Positions 34,601-42,591 of a stretch of 64,000 bases of DNA are shown here, piece after piece. The notes under the pieces were generated by a model. It saw only the letters and a list, made by a program, of their open reading frames with translations. It ran no database searches and was not told where the DNA came from. The DNA comes from Firmicutes bacterium ADurb.Bin300 (GTDB taxonomy: Bacteria; Bacillota; Clostridia; Oscillospirales; Acutalibacteraceae): assembly GCA_002069015.1 (NCBI GenBank), contig MWBL01000003.1:18124-82123 (forward strand), given 5' to 3'. Both the position numbers and the translations under genes were made by a program. Position 1 is the stretch's first letter; every line of letters begins with the position of its first letter.

Positions 34601-34878
34601 AAGGCTTTGACAGGATTTCGCTTCCGGATGACGGGAATATAGTTGTTTTTGCGGCTTCGGCGGTTGAAGAAATTGCCCCGGTAAAGCCTCTTACGCCCCT
34701 TTATGACTCTTTGGAAAAACGCAAAGGTGACTTTACCCGCTCCCCGGACGAGGACGCGGCCGAGAGTATTACCCGGTCACAGTGTAGAAAAGCGCGCTTT
34801 GACTTTATAAAGGGCTACGCGTCAAGGCAGCTTGAACGGGAAAAGAATAAGCTGTTCGGAAGGAAAAACAAAAAATGA
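31651..34878 (+). CDS. Alpha-mannosidase, glycoside hydrolase family 38
   Basis: Zinc-dependent retaining exo-alpha-mannosidase, 1075 residues. Catalytic residues can be seen: His12 and Asp14 in AHLDTSWNW, nucleophile Asp125 in PDCFGFGW, and His338/His341 in AHQFHDDITGTS. The GH38 N-terminal barrel (about 1-270) is followed by the central helical region (about 275-375) and beta-sandwich domains. There is no signal peptide, so it acts in the cytoplasm on imported mannosides or glycan pieces. ATG 31651 has GAGGA 7 bases upstream. Divergent from the AGCS gene and translationally coupled to the amidohydrolase. N-terminal sequence after the barrel is larger than in E. coli MngB. Confidence 0.93.
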   Translation: MKPRIYTIATAHLDTSWNWTLEKTLEEYLPKTAYENFPLFEKYPKYKFSFEGGYRYELLEEYYPLYFKRIKEYIEKGRWFPAGSAWENGDVNIPSPEALFRNFLYGNGYFKEKFGVTSKDVFLPDCFGFGWALPSVARHANLIGFTTQKLTWSSFCSVPFDIGKWYGVDGSFVYASFDTRGYQKVFKKSVRKNYMAATKLWSNIRKYNLPLTAIFHGVGDRGGAPREESVKTVVREINENKNKNTDVVSAFSDEVFRDIDILLSDEQKNSLPLYDGELVSTNHGAGGYTSRTMSKRLNRQNEMLIESAERLSLAAMLLCGRKYNEKMLDICWKRVIAHQFHDDITGTSIIDCYKRNWNDYFLSLAQAAEELRDAVGTLAELVDTSSFKGMPVAVCNSLQFNRTQCVYLEITMPGARGFRVFDHNSKELMSTVTEKDGDTFSISFQASVKPLSVTLFDIRKASEPCKLQSPLKVSKNHLENDNIKVLIDQNGDISSIYDKNLNKELLIKPVSFALFDYEGCYGYAAWEMVYEQISVSAQRRTHLKNIEIVENGKAAATLKITKSCADSLFTQFVTLTASGKSVNVFNEVDWRCLRTLLKLEFAFTAANKNALYDLGLGIIERPNNTKRRFEVPAQMWAAIQDKSGEYTAYVLSDSRIGWDKPNDNTLRLTCIHTPRHWYRKESAQHLLDFGINRFSFSLGACRPDEIGEIQKNALCFCSPLSAFSSSLHIGEREGFVSLISDLDEEVLLRALKKAHSSDEITVRFNEGCSREREGISFALETPIFSAYEAYASEEKISPAKVIDGKLVFSIGKFGVKTFILKTEQTQKKGEGVKSIKLPYNADILSENEKRKEVAELGGKTLPRELFPDKVISGGIKFYLSKGEKNALFCGGEEIEIPKGSNTVYILASSVKGDRQAVFKVGKEEAEITISDMFENYGAWDIYARFETGYVKRDVPAHIFTHTHCRDDDIRGENAYIFKYRIDTKGFDRISLPDDGNIVVFAASAVEEIAPVKPLTPLYDSLEKRKGDFTRSPDEDAAESITRSQCRKARFDFIKGYASRQLEREKNKLFGRKNKK

Positions 34879-35675
34879 AGATAATCGATTTTCACACCCA
34901 TGCATTTCCCGACGCGATTGCCTCAAAAGGTCTTTCGGCACTTCTTGAGGGCTGTAACAACATCTACAAACCTGTTACCGATATGACGATAAACGGCTTA
35001 CTGCGTTATATGGACGAGCATGCGATAGATATATCCGTTATACAGCCGGTAATTACAAAGCCGTCACAGACAATTGGGCTTAATAAATGGGCATCTGAAA
35101 TCCGGTCTGATAGAGTTATATCTTTCGGCGGTGTTCACCCGCTTTCGGACGATTACAAAAGGGATATAGATTTTGTTGTATCATTGGGGCTTAAGGGATT
35201 GAAATTTCATCCCGAATACCAGAATTTTGTGCTTGACGAGCCTAAAATGCTGAAAATATATGATTACGCCCTCTCGAAAGGACTTATTCTCCTGTTTCAC
35301 GCAGGGTATGACCCGGCTTTCCCTCCTTTGCTTAAGTCAACCCCGGAAAAGTTCGCAAGGTTGTCGAGGGAGCTGAAGGGCGGAATTATAGTGGCGGCGC
35401 ACATGGGCGGACATGAACAGTGGGAGAGTGTTGAAAGATACCTTGTAGGCACTGATATTTACCTTGACACCTCAATGGGATTTGAGTTTTATTCTCATGA
35501 GTTTTTCTTAAAAATAACAAGAGAACACGGCTATAAAAAGATATTGTTCGCCTCTGATTCTCCCTGGAGCGATGCCGCGAAGGAAATTGAAACATTTTAT
35601 ACTTTTCCGCTGACAGATGAAGAAAAAGAGGGTATATTATATAATAATGCAAGGAGAATACTAAGTGGAGAATAA
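34875..35675 (+). CDS. Amidohydrolase superfamily protein (TatD/Amidohydro_2-like)
   Basis: A 266-residue TIM-barrel metal-dependent hydrolase. Metal-binding motifs: DFHTHAFP (HxH at residues 6 and 8), GLKFHPEY (near 115), AHMGGHEQW (near 175) and FASDSPW (near 225, catalytic Asp). It resembles uncharacterised Amidohydro_2 proteins of Clostridia. The ATG overlaps the mannosidase stop (ATGA), so it is made together with GH38; the meaning of this pairing is unknown, and it could act on a mannosidase product or be a metabolic repair enzyme. Confidence 0.82.
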   Translation: MKIIDFHTHAFPDAIASKGLSALLEGCNNIYKPVTDMTINGLLRYMDEHAIDISVIQPVITKPSQTIGLNKWASEIRSDRVISFGGVHPLSDDYKRDIDFVVSLGLKGLKFHPEYQNFVLDEPKMLKIYDYALSKGLILLFHAGYDPAFPPLLKSTPEKFARLSRELKGGIIVAAHMGGHEQWESVERYLVGTDIYLDTSMGFEFYSHEFFLKITREHGYKKILFASDSPWSDAAKEIETFYTFPLTDEEKEGILYNNARRILSGE

Positions 35676-35688
35676 GCAAATAAATTAA

Positions 35689-35717
35689 TTGACATATTTT
35701 CCCCACTGAAGTATACT
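35689..35717 (+). promoter_or_regulatory. Promoter of the ABC exporter pair
   Basis: TTGACA, 17-nt spacer, TATACT; starts just after the amidohydrolase stop, with a leader of about 31 nt. Confidence 0.8.
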
Positions 35718-35754
35718 ACAGATTATGGAATATTTGCCGAAAGGACTGTATAAA

Positions 35755-36462
35755 ATGTCCGATACTTTAGTAAGCCTAAGAAATATCAAAAAGTCATATG
35801 GCAGGAAAATAGCGCTCGACGACTTGAGCGTTGACCTTTTTAAGGGTCAGATAATAGGCTTGTTCGGTCCCAATGGTTGCGGCAAGACAACTTTATTGAA
35901 GATTATGGCGGGACTTATTCACGATTACAACGGGAGCGTTTTGATTGACGGGAGTTTCCCATCACCCGAAACGAAGCAGATTGTGGCATTTTTGCCTGAC
36001 AGGATTTTTCTTTACGATTGGATGAATGCCGGTCAAGCATTGTCATTTTTCAGGGATTTTTATGCGGACTTTGATTATGATAAGGCGAAAGCTCTGCTTG
36101 AGAAGTTTTCACTGTCAAGCAAGGATAAAATCAAGTCAATGTCAAAGGGTATGCAGGAAAAACTTTTGCTCTCGCTTATTATGTCACGAAAAGCAAAGCT
36201 CTATCTTTTGGACGAGCCGCTGGCAGGAGTAGACCCTGCCGCAAGAGAGGCCATACTCGATTTTATTCTTCAGAACCATTCAAAAGACTCTATAATTTTA
36301 ATGGCGACTCATCTTATTAATGACCTTGAACAGATGTTTGAGAGAGTTGTTTTTATGGGAGAGGGCAGGGTGCTTGTTGATGACAGCGTAGAAAACATAA
36401 AAAGCCGCGGGGTTTCTATTGAGGATGCGTTTAAGGAGGTTTTCCGCCATGATGCTTGGTAA
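35755..36462 (+). CDS. ABC transporter ATP-binding protein (ABC-2 type)
   Basis: A 235-residue ATPase with Walker A GPNGCGKTT (about 36-44), signature MSKGMQEKL (about 128-136; divergent from LSGGQ), Walker B LYLLDEPLAGVD (about 147-158) and an H-loop ATHL near 189. The short CcmA/YtrB-like form is typical of two-gene ABC exporters in Firmicutes, often induced by cell-wall antibiotics. No GntR-type repressor is adjacent. Start ATG 35755 after AAAGGAC. Overlaps the permease gene by 14 bases. Confidence 0.9.
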   Translation: MSDTLVSLRNIKKSYGRKIALDDLSVDLFKGQIIGLFGPNGCGKTTLLKIMAGLIHDYNGSVLIDGSFPSPETKQIVAFLPDRIFLYDWMNAGQALSFFRDFYADFDYDKAKALLEKFSLSSKDKIKSMSKGMQEKLLLSLIMSRKAKLYLLDEPLAGVDPAAREAILDFILQNHSKDSIILMATHLINDLEQMFERVVFMGEGRVLVDDSVENIKSRGVSIEDAFKEVFRHDAW

Positions 36463-37273
36463 GCTGATAAAAAACGATATTAAGACGGGGCTTTATACCG
36501 TAGCCAATGTATATTTTGCGGCTTTTGTGGCAATAGCCTTCATGATGTTCGGGGTGCTTGCGAAATCAGGCACTATAAAGGTATTGTCCTCGGTAGCTTT
36601 AAGTGTAATTATGGTAGTAATTTTGGTTTTTACGTTTTTTGCCGTCATTTCCATGTTTAATAAGAGCGTGTACGGCAATGTCGGCTATCTTACTTTGACA
36701 CTTCCTGTAAAGGAATGGCAGATAGTGTTTTCAAAGACCTTAACAGGAATCTTGTTTATACTCATAAGCTATATTTCTTTTATAACATCAAACGCTTTTC
36801 TTTTCGTTTATATATTGGGGCAAAAGGGCATGCAAACCGTAATAGAGTTATGGCAGCAGATGGAGATTATGGGTCTGCCAAGCAGAGAAACGCTTGAGCT
36901 GTATTTAATAATGAAATCACTTACCGGACTTATTGCTGTTTTTTTTACGGTCTCAAGTCTTATAATAGCCGTCAGTCTTGTAAATGTTTCGGGAATAGAC
37001 AAATTCGGCACCATTGGCAGCATCCTCATTTTTGCCCTTTTAACAGGCTTTTTGACTTCTTTGGCAAACAAAATCGGGAAGATGATAAATCTCAATATGG
37101 TCATTTACGGCAAATCCGTGGTCTTTACCTTTTCGAATTCTTTCGTTGCTCGGCAAAATGAATTGGGAGCTATGTCCTTTGAGCTTTCCCGGTACTTTTT
37201 TCTGATTGTTTTCTCTCTATGCCTTTGCGCGGCGGCAACATTCTTGATTAAAAAGAGGGTCAATGTTAAATAA
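36449..37273 (+). CDS. ABC-2 type permease subunit
   Basis: A 274-residue membrane protein with six hydrophobic segments (about residues 18-40, 50-78, 105-130, 155-185, 195-215 and 245-267). Family markers YLTLTLPVKEWQIVFSKTL after the second helix are typical of ABC-2 permeases such as those beside CcmA-type ATPases. Start ATG 36449 with AAGGAGG 9 bases upstream, inside the ATPase gene. The substrate is not predictable. Confidence 0.87.
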   Translation: MMLGKLIKNDIKTGLYTVANVYFAAFVAIAFMMFGVLAKSGTIKVLSSVALSVIMVVILVFTFFAVISMFNKSVYGNVGYLTLTLPVKEWQIVFSKTLTGILFILISYISFITSNAFLFVYILGQKGMQTVIELWQQMEIMGLPSRETLELYLIMKSLTGLIAVFFTVSSLIIAVSLVNVSGIDKFGTIGSILIFALLTGFLTSLANKIGKMINLNMVIYGKSVVFTFSNSFVARQNELGAMSFELSRYFFLIVFSLCLCAAATFLIKKRVNVK

Positions 37274-37334
37274 ATAAAGATCCAATAGTTTAGACGATAA
37301 TATTTGATAGTTTTAATCAATAGCAGAATAACTG

Positions 37335-37363
37335 TTGAAAATTATTCTGATATAGTATAGAAT
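37335..37363 (+). promoter_or_regulatory. Promoter of efp
   Basis: TTGAAA, 17-nt spacer, TAGAAT, about 35 bases before the ATG. Confidence 0.68.
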
Positions 37364-37397
37364 TAAAAGGTAAACATAAACTAAAGGAGCATATTTT

Positions 37398-37955
37398 ATG
37401 ATATCAGCAGGAGATTTCAGAAACGGCATCACCTTTGAAATGGACGGAGAGGTATATTCGGTTATAGAATTTCAGCATGTAAAGCCCGGTAAGGGAGCTG
37501 CCTTTGTACGCACTAAAATCCGAAACGTTATTGCGGGAAGCGTAACAGAGCGCACATTCAATCCAACCGATAAATTTCCGTCTGCATATATTGAAAGAAA
37601 AGATATGCAGTACTCATATCAGGATGGGGAGCTTTACTACTTTATGGATACCGAAAGCTATGAAATGATTCCGATTGATGCTGCAAAGCTTGACGATAAT
37701 TTCAAATTCGTAAAAGAAAATATGATTTGTAAAATTCTTTCATATAAAGGCAATGTTTTCGGAGTAGAGCCTCCTACATTTGTAACCCTTCAGGTAACGA
37801 AGACGGATCCCGGATTTAAGGGCGATACGGCTACTAATGCAACAAAACCCGCAAAGCTTGAGACGGGAGCCGAAATCAGAGTACCCTTATTTATAGATGA
37901 GGACGAAATGATAAACGTTGATACACGAACAGGCGAATATATGTCACGCGCATAA
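37398..37955 (+). CDS. efp: Translation elongation factor P
   Basis: Rescues ribosomes stalled at polyproline stretches by stimulating peptide bond formation. The 185-residue protein has the three beta-barrel domains of EF-P: the KOW-like N-domain with the tip lysine (Lys32 in KPGKGAAF), the middle OB domain and the C-terminal OB domain ([30 protein letters not shown], first 8 residues TGAEIRVP near 155). The tip lysine could be unmodified or modified by an enzyme not seen here. RBS AAAGGAG before ATG 37398. Followed 45 bases later by the CD1247-like gene. Confidence 0.96.
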   Translation: MISAGDFRNGITFEMDGEVYSVIEFQHVKPGKGAAFVRTKIRNVIAGSVTERTFNPTDKFPSAYIERKDMQYSYQDGELYYFMDTESYEMIPIDAAKLDDNFKFVKENMICKILSYKGNVFGVEPPTFVTLQVTKTDPGFKGDTATNATKPAKLETGAEIRVPLFIDEDEMINVDTRTGEYMSRA

Positions 37956-38000
37956 AAATAAAAAAATTGGTGCTCGCACCGCGAAAGGAAGGCAATTATT

Positions 38001-38411
38001 ATGACTTTAACAGAAAAGGTTGCATATCTGAAAGGACTTGCAGAAGGGCTTGAACTCGACGATCAGACAAAAGAAGCAAAGATATTTAAGGTGATTTTTG
38101 ATATTCTTGATGACCTCGCCCTTACGGTAACCGATATCGACGATACCATGGAGCTTTTTGAAGAGCATCTCAATGCGGTTGATGAGGATTTAGACGAATT
38201 AGAATCCTTCGTTTATGAGGGTTTAGACGAGGAATATGACGATGACGGAATGTTTGAATTAACATGTCCGTCTTGTGGCGAGGATTTTTGCGTAGACAAT
38301 GAAATAATTGATGAGGATTATATTGAATGTCCTTCTTGCGGCAAAAAGCTTGAATTTGACTTTAATGAAGGTTGTGAATGCGGGTGTGACCACGATGAGG
38401 ACGATGAATAA
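38001..38411 (+). CDS. CD1247-like zinc-ribbon protein
   Basis: A 136-residue acidic protein: N-terminal helical CD1247-type domain (about residues 1-60; LTEKVAYLKGLAEGLELD), an acidic linker (about 50-85), and a zinc ribbon with two CPSCG knuckles (about residues 90 and 112), then a Cys/Asp-rich tail (CECGCDHDEDDE). Such proteins are widespread in Clostridia, have been misnamed AraC regulators, and have no proven role. RBS GAAAGGAAGG. It probably shares the efp transcript; a new promoter begins before rpsO. Confidence 0.85.
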   Translation: MTLTEKVAYLKGLAEGLELDDQTKEAKIFKVIFDILDDLALTVTDIDDTMELFEEHLNAVDEDLDELESFVYEGLDEEYDDDGMFELTCPSCGEDFCVDNEIIDEDYIECPSCGKKLEFDFNEGCECGCDHDEDDE

Positions 38412-38423
38412 TTCTCTTAATCC

Positions 38424-38452
38424 TTTACAAACTAAAAACGCTGTGATATAAT
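38424..38452 (+). promoter_or_regulatory. Promoter of rpsO
   Basis: TTTACA, 17-nt spacer, TATAAT, giving a leader of about 94 nt. Confidence 0.8.
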
Positions 38453-38458
38453 ACACAA

Positions 38459-38552
38459 GCTTCCCTGCTTCTCGGAAAGTGGAGTAAACATTATAAATGT
38501 GGTCACCTGCCTCTTTCTGGGATACTCGGAAATATTATAATGAGGTGAAATT
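38459..38552 (+). promoter_or_regulatory. Structured rpsO mRNA leader
   Basis: The leader can form CTTCC/GGAAAG (near 38461-38480) and a long-range helix ATTATAA (near 38490) with TTATAAT (near 38534-38540), the latter right beside the RBS GAGGTGA, plus an inner GGTCACC fold. S15 autoregulates through its leader in several bacteria, so this may be such an element; it does not obviously match a published S15 leader. Confidence 0.45.
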
Positions 38553-38816
38553 ATGACAAGAGAAGAAAAAACAGCTATCATTACACAATATGCAACACAT
38601 GAAGGAGATACAGGTTCGCCTGAGGTACAAATTGCCGTTCTCACCAAGAGAATTAGTGATTTAACCGAGCATCTTAAATCCCATAAAAAGGATCATCACT
38701 CTCGCAGAGGTCTCCTTAAGATGGTCGGTCACAGGAGAAATCTTCTCCAGTATTTGCAAGATAACGACATTGAGAGATATCGTGAAATCATTGCTAAGCT
38801 TGGTATCCGTAAGTAA
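38553..38816 (+). CDS. rpsO: 30S ribosomal protein S15
   Basis: A primary 16S rRNA-binding protein (central domain) of 87 residues, normal length. Conserved blocks: [15 protein letters not shown] (about residues 20-34), [16 protein letters not shown] (about 40-55) and LVGxRRxLLxYL, here [12 protein letters not shown]. It has GAGGTGA as RBS and its own promoter. The pairing rpsO-pnp seen here is the common bacterial order. Confidence 0.98.
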   Translation: MTREEKTAIITQYATHEGDTGSPEVQIAVLTKRISDLTEHLKSHKKDHHSRRGLLKMVGHRRNLLQYLQDNDIERYREIIAKLGIRK

Positions 38817-38823
38817 AAAAACA

Positions 38824-38858
38824 TGGGGCGGGCGCATTGTGTGCTTGCCCCTTTACGG
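38824..38858 (+). terminator. Terminator or attenuator between rpsO and pnp
   Basis: GC-rich stem GGGGCGGGCGCA with TGTGCTTGCCCC, 3-nt loop, short T run (CTTTACGG). Confidence 0.55.
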
Positions 38859-38888
38859 AATTTAAACTTAAAATCATCGGGGACATTT

Positions 38889-38942
38889 TTTAGCGATAAA
38901 CAAAAGCATTCGTGCTAACGAGTGATTTTATTTGTTGCTAAG
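38889..38942 (+). promoter_or_regulatory. Two-tier hairpin in the pnp leader
   Basis: Outer helix TTAGC + AACAAA (38890-38894, 38899-38904) with TTTGTT + GCTAA (38931-38941), and inner hairpin CATTCGT/ACGAGTG with GCTA loop (38907-38924). A large hairpin in front of pnp is the usual RNase III/PNPase autoregulation target in other bacteria; here only the location and shape are seen. Confidence 0.5.
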
Positions 38943-38980
38943 CATGTTCTCCGTTGAAATAATAAAAAAGAGGTAGAACT

Positions 38981-41191
38981 ATGTTTGAAAAATTTAAGGT
39001 ATTTGAAACTACTGTCGCGGGCAGACCGCTTGTGATAGAAACAGGCAAAATGGCGCAGCTTGCGGGTGGTTCATGCATGGTACGCTATGGTGAAACAAAC
39101 GTGCTGTGTACGGCAACTATGTCCGATAAGCCGCGTGAGGGAGTGGATTTTTTCCCGCTTTCGGTTGACTTCGAGGAAAAACTTTATTCTGTCGGGAAAA
39201 TCCCCGGTTCATTCCAGCGTCGCGAGGGCAGGGCAAGTGAAAAGGCGACTCTTGCCTCCCGCGTTATTGACAGACCTATTCGTCCGCTATTTCCCAAGGA
39301 TATGAGAAATGACGTAGGCGTTGTTGCGACTGTAATGTCGGTAGACCCTGACTGTCTGCCCGAAATCGCAGCTATGTGGGGCGTTTCGGTTGCCCTTTCA
39401 ATATCGTCAATTCCGTGGGACGGTCCTGTTTCGAGCGTATCGTTAGGGCTTATAGACGGTCAGTATATTATAAATCCGACCGCGCAGCAAAGAGAAATCT
39501 CCGAAATGGCAGTAACAGTGGCTTCCACTGCAAATCTCGTCGCTATGATTGAAGCATCGGCAAACGAAATTTCGAATGATGTTATGTTTGACGGAATTAT
39601 GTTTGCTCACGAAGAAAACAAAAAGATTGTTGAATTTATAAACGGCATTCGACAAGAAATCGGAGAGGAAAAGATTGATTTTCCGTCAAATGACCCCTCA
39701 AGCCGGCTGTATGAGGCTGTTGAGGCCTTTGCACAAGAAAGTGTTGAAGCGGCTTTGAACACTGATGACAAGAGAATAAGAGATGAGAGGCTAAAGCCTA
39801 TTTATGAGGCCGTTCACAACGAGTTTGACGAGAAATTTCCCGAGGAAGTCGGCAAAATCGACGACTGTCTGTATAAGCTTCAAAAAAATATCGTGCGCCG
39901 CCGGCTTCTTGACGAGGGCAAGCGTGTTGACGGCAGGGGAATAAATGACTTGCGCCCGCTTGACGCGCAGATTGACCTTTTATCGCGCGTTCACGGTTCG
40001 GGCATGTTCACAAGAGGTCAGACTCAGGTCTTAACCGTTACAACTCTCGGTACGGCAAGGGATGCCCAGCTTCTTGACGGGATTGACCAAGAAGAAGAAA
40101 AAAGATATATACACCATTATAATTTCCCGTCTTATTCCGTGGGAGAAACAAAACCCGCCAGAGGTCCGGGAAGGCGTGAAATCGGTCACGGCGCACTCGC
40201 CGAAAAGGCTCTTATTCCCGTAATTCCTCCGATTGAGGACTTCCCGTACACAATAAGACTTGTTTCCGAGGTTCTTTCGTCTAACGGGTCTACCTCCCAA
40301 GGAGCGATATGCGGCTCAACCCTTTCGCTTATGGCAGCGGGTGTTCCCATTAAGGCTCCCGTAGCAGGTATTTCATGCGGTCTTGTCACACAGGGAGACC
40401 GTTTTATGACTATGGTTGATATTCAGGGACTTGAGGATTTTTTCGGGGATATGGATTTCAAGGTTGCGGGCACTCATAAGGGTATAACCGCAATACAGAT
40501 GGATTTAAAAATTCACGGACTTACTCCCGAAATTATTAAGGAAGCTTTAACGAAGACTTACGACGCAAGAGTTTATATTCTTGACAAGGTAATGCTTCCG
40601 GTTATAAGCGAACCTCGAAAGGAGCTTTCAAAATATGCTCCGAAGATGCTGATGACCAAGATTGACATTGAAAAAATCGGCGATGTTATTGGGAAGCAGG
40701 GTAAAGTAATTCAAAAAATCTGTGCGGATTGCAGCTGTAAGATTGATGTAGAGGAAGACGGGACGGTATTTATTACGGCTCTTGATATCAACGACGCAAA
40801 AAGGGCTCTCGAACTAGTTGAAACAATTGCAAAGGACCCGGAAATCGGGGCGGTTTACAAGGGTATCGTTACTCGCCTTATGCAATTCGGGGCGTTCGTT
40901 GAGATAGCCCCCGGGAAAGAGGGCTTAGTGCACATCAGCAAGCTTGATGTAAAACGAGTTGAACGAGTTGAGGACTGTGTCAATGTTGGCGACCATGTAA
41001 TAGTTAAGGTCACGGAAATTGATGACCAAGGCAGAATTAACCTCTCACGCCGCGACGCTCTGATTGAGATTGAAGGGCTCGTTCCCGAAAACGACAGCGG
41101 AGCCGGAGCACAATCTCCCGGAAGAGACAATCGGGGCAGGAACAACAAGCGCTATTCGGGACAAGGCGGTAGGGGAGACAACAGAAGGTAA
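38981..41191 (+). CDS. pnp: Polynucleotide phosphorylase
   Basis: 3'-to-5' phosphorolytic exoribonuclease of mRNA turnover, forming a trimer. The 736-residue protein has two RNase PH domains (about residues 5-230 and 310-545; FSRGQTQVL-type motif reads FTRGQTQVL), a KH domain (about 555-615, IGKQGKVIQKIC) and an S1 domain (about 620-690, GAFVEIAPGKEGLVHISKL). The C-terminal tail is rich in Arg, Gly and Asn (DNRGRNNKRYSGQGGRGDNRR region), as in many Firmicutes. RBS AAGAGGTAG. Preceded by a structured leader. Confidence 0.97.
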   Translation: MFEKFKVFETTVAGRPLVIETGKMAQLAGGSCMVRYGETNVLCTATMSDKPREGVDFFPLSVDFEEKLYSVGKIPGSFQRREGRASEKATLASRVIDRPIRPLFPKDMRNDVGVVATVMSVDPDCLPEIAAMWGVSVALSISSIPWDGPVSSVSLGLIDGQYIINPTAQQREISEMAVTVASTANLVAMIEASANEISNDVMFDGIMFAHEENKKIVEFINGIRQEIGEEKIDFPSNDPSSRLYEAVEAFAQESVEAALNTDDKRIRDERLKPIYEAVHNEFDEKFPEEVGKIDDCLYKLQKNIVRRRLLDEGKRVDGRGINDLRPLDAQIDLLSRVHGSGMFTRGQTQVLTVTTLGTARDAQLLDGIDQEEEKRYIHHYNFPSYSVGETKPARGPGRREIGHGALAEKALIPVIPPIEDFPYTIRLVSEVLSSNGSTSQGAICGSTLSLMAAGVPIKAPVAGISCGLVTQGDRFMTMVDIQGLEDFFGDMDFKVAGTHKGITAIQMDLKIHGLTPEIIKEALTKTYDARVYILDKVMLPVISEPRKELSKYAPKMLMTKIDIEKIGDVIGKQGKVIQKICADCSCKIDVEEDGTVFITALDINDAKRALELVETIAKDPEIGAVYKGIVTRLMQFGAFVEIAPGKEGLVHISKLDVKRVERVEDCVNVGDHVIVKVTEIDDQGRINLSRRDALIEIEGLVPENDSGAGAQSPGRDNRGRNNKRYSGQGGRGDNRR

Positions 41192-41217
41192 AAGCTTTCG
41201 AACCGTGGGTGTGTAAT

Positions 41218-41520
41218 ATGAATACTGCAAAAAAGAATCTTGTGCTAATTATATGGTTTTTATATATGTTATCGATTATTATGTCGGCACTTGTGCTTGT
41301 TTCTTTCTATACCCATGCTCATATGTGCCGCGATTCAGACTGCAAAATTTGCTCCATGGTTCAGTCTGTTGACGGGATATTCGATAAATGCAAAAGAAAC
41401 GTATTGATTATAGCTTTTATTTCTGCCATATTTGTCCTAATGCCCCCAACTTCTTTTAATCGAGTACGATTCCTTTTCAAAATATCGCCCGTAAGTTATA
41501 AAACAAAGCAATTAATATGA
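41218..41520 (+). CDS. Small two-helix membrane protein with a His/Cys motif (100 aa)
   Basis: A 100-residue membrane protein: helix 1 (about residues 9-31), an outer loop THAHMCRDSDCKICSMV (about 33-49) and helix 2 (about 62-80), then a basic tail. The HAHxC...CxxC loop suggests metal binding. Similar small proteins with HDCxGxxCxxC loops lie beside metal transport genes in Firmicutes. It lies 26 bases after pnp and is separated by a terminator from the zinc uptake operon; a link with zinc is inferred. Start ATG 41218; a GTG at 41209 is possible. Confidence 0.72.
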   Translation: MNTAKKNLVLIIWFLYMLSIIMSALVLVSFYTHAHMCRDSDCKICSMVQSVDGIFDKCKRNVLIIAFISAIFVLMPPTSFNRVRFLFKISPVSYKTKQLI

Positions 41521-41535
41521 TTTTTTATTTGGGGA

Positions 41536-41573
41536 GAAACCGCCCGAAAGGACGGTTAATCTCTCTTTTTTTA
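41536..41573 (+). terminator. Terminator upstream of the zinc-uptake operon
   Basis: Stem AACCGCCC/GGACGGTT with one mismatch and GAAA loop, followed by a T run at 41566-41572. Confidence 0.65.
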
Positions 41574-41599
41574 CAGCTAAAATAAGAAAGGAAATAATA

Positions 41600-42574
41600 A
41601 TGGTTAAAAAATATTTTTACATAACAATGTCTCTTTTCCTAATCGGTTGTATGCTTTCCTGTTTTTCCGCGTGCGATTTTGCGTCGGATTCCAGCGACGA
41701 AGATAAACTTGAAGTTATTGTCACAATTTTTCCGCCATACGATTTTGTGCGGCAAATAGCCGGGGATAATGTTAAAATCACTCAGCTTATCCCTCTCGGT
41801 TCCGAGAGCCATACATATGAACCGACGGCAGCCGAGCTTCTTAAAATCCAAAAATGCGACTTATTTATATATACGGGAGGCGAAAGTGATGTTTGGGTTG
41901 AAAAAATACTCTCTTCGCTTGAAACCAATAATGTTGAGCTTCTTACCCTTATGAGCTGCTGCCGGACCTTGGAGGAAGAAACAGTTGAGGGAACGCAGGG
42001 GAATGAAAACAACCACGAGCACGAACATGAGCACGAACATGAGCTTGATGCTCATGTGTGGACCTCTCCCAAACGCGCTATTGAGATAGTAGAGAAAATT
42101 GCCGACACCTTGATAAAACTCGATGCCCAAAACACCGCCGTATATGAGGAGAATAAGACCTCTTATCTTGCAAAGCTTCGTGAGCTTGACGAGGCGTATG
42201 CTCAGGCTGTTTCGGAAGCTTCAGGCGACACTGTCATAATAGCTGACAGGTTCCCGTTCAGGTATTTGGCGCACGACTATAATATTAAGTATTTCGCAGC
42301 TTTCAAGGGCTGTTCCTCGGACGCCTCGGATCCCAGCGCGGCAACGGTTAAATTCCTTATAGACAAGGTAAATGAGAAAAACATCCCCACTGTTTTTTAC
42401 ATAGAATTTTCAAATCAAAGAATGGCGGACACTGTTATGGAATCAACAAGTGCTCAAAAGGCGCGGCTTCATTCCTGCCACAACCTCACGGCACAGGAGT
42501 TCGATCGGGGAGAAACATATCTGAGCCTGATGACAGCTAATCTTGAAAACCTAAAAACAGCTTTGGATTATTGA
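41600..42574 (+). CDS. Zinc ABC transporter substrate-binding lipoprotein (ZnuA/AdcA type)
   Basis: Extracytoplasmic metal-binding protein of the cluster 9 family, 324 residues. Lipobox FSAC near residue 25. Conserved zinc ligands: His in SESHTYEPT (about residue 70), His in ELDAHVW (near 150), and the later His/Glu of the family are in ADRFPFRYLAHDYN (near 218). A His-rich loop (EHEHEHEHE, about 139-148) just before the second ligand is typical of zinc, not manganese, proteins. First gene of a four-gene operon. RBS AAAGGAAAT. No clear Zur box could be picked out by eye. Confidence 0.93.
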   Translation: MVKKYFYITMSLFLIGCMLSCFSACDFASDSSDEDKLEVIVTIFPPYDFVRQIAGDNVKITQLIPLGSESHTYEPTAAELLKIQKCDLFIYTGGESDVWVEKILSSLETNNVELLTLMSCCRTLEEETVEGTQGNENNHEHEHEHEHELDAHVWTSPKRAIEIVEKIADTLIKLDAQNTAVYEENKTSYLAKLRELDEAYAQAVSEASGDTVIIADRFPFRYLAHDYNIKYFAAFKGCSSDASDPSAATVKFLIDKVNEKNIPTVFYIEFSNQRMADTVMESTSAQKARLHSCHNLTAQEFDRGETYLSLMTANLENLKTALDY

Positions 42575-42591
42575 GAGTGGTGACAATTCTT

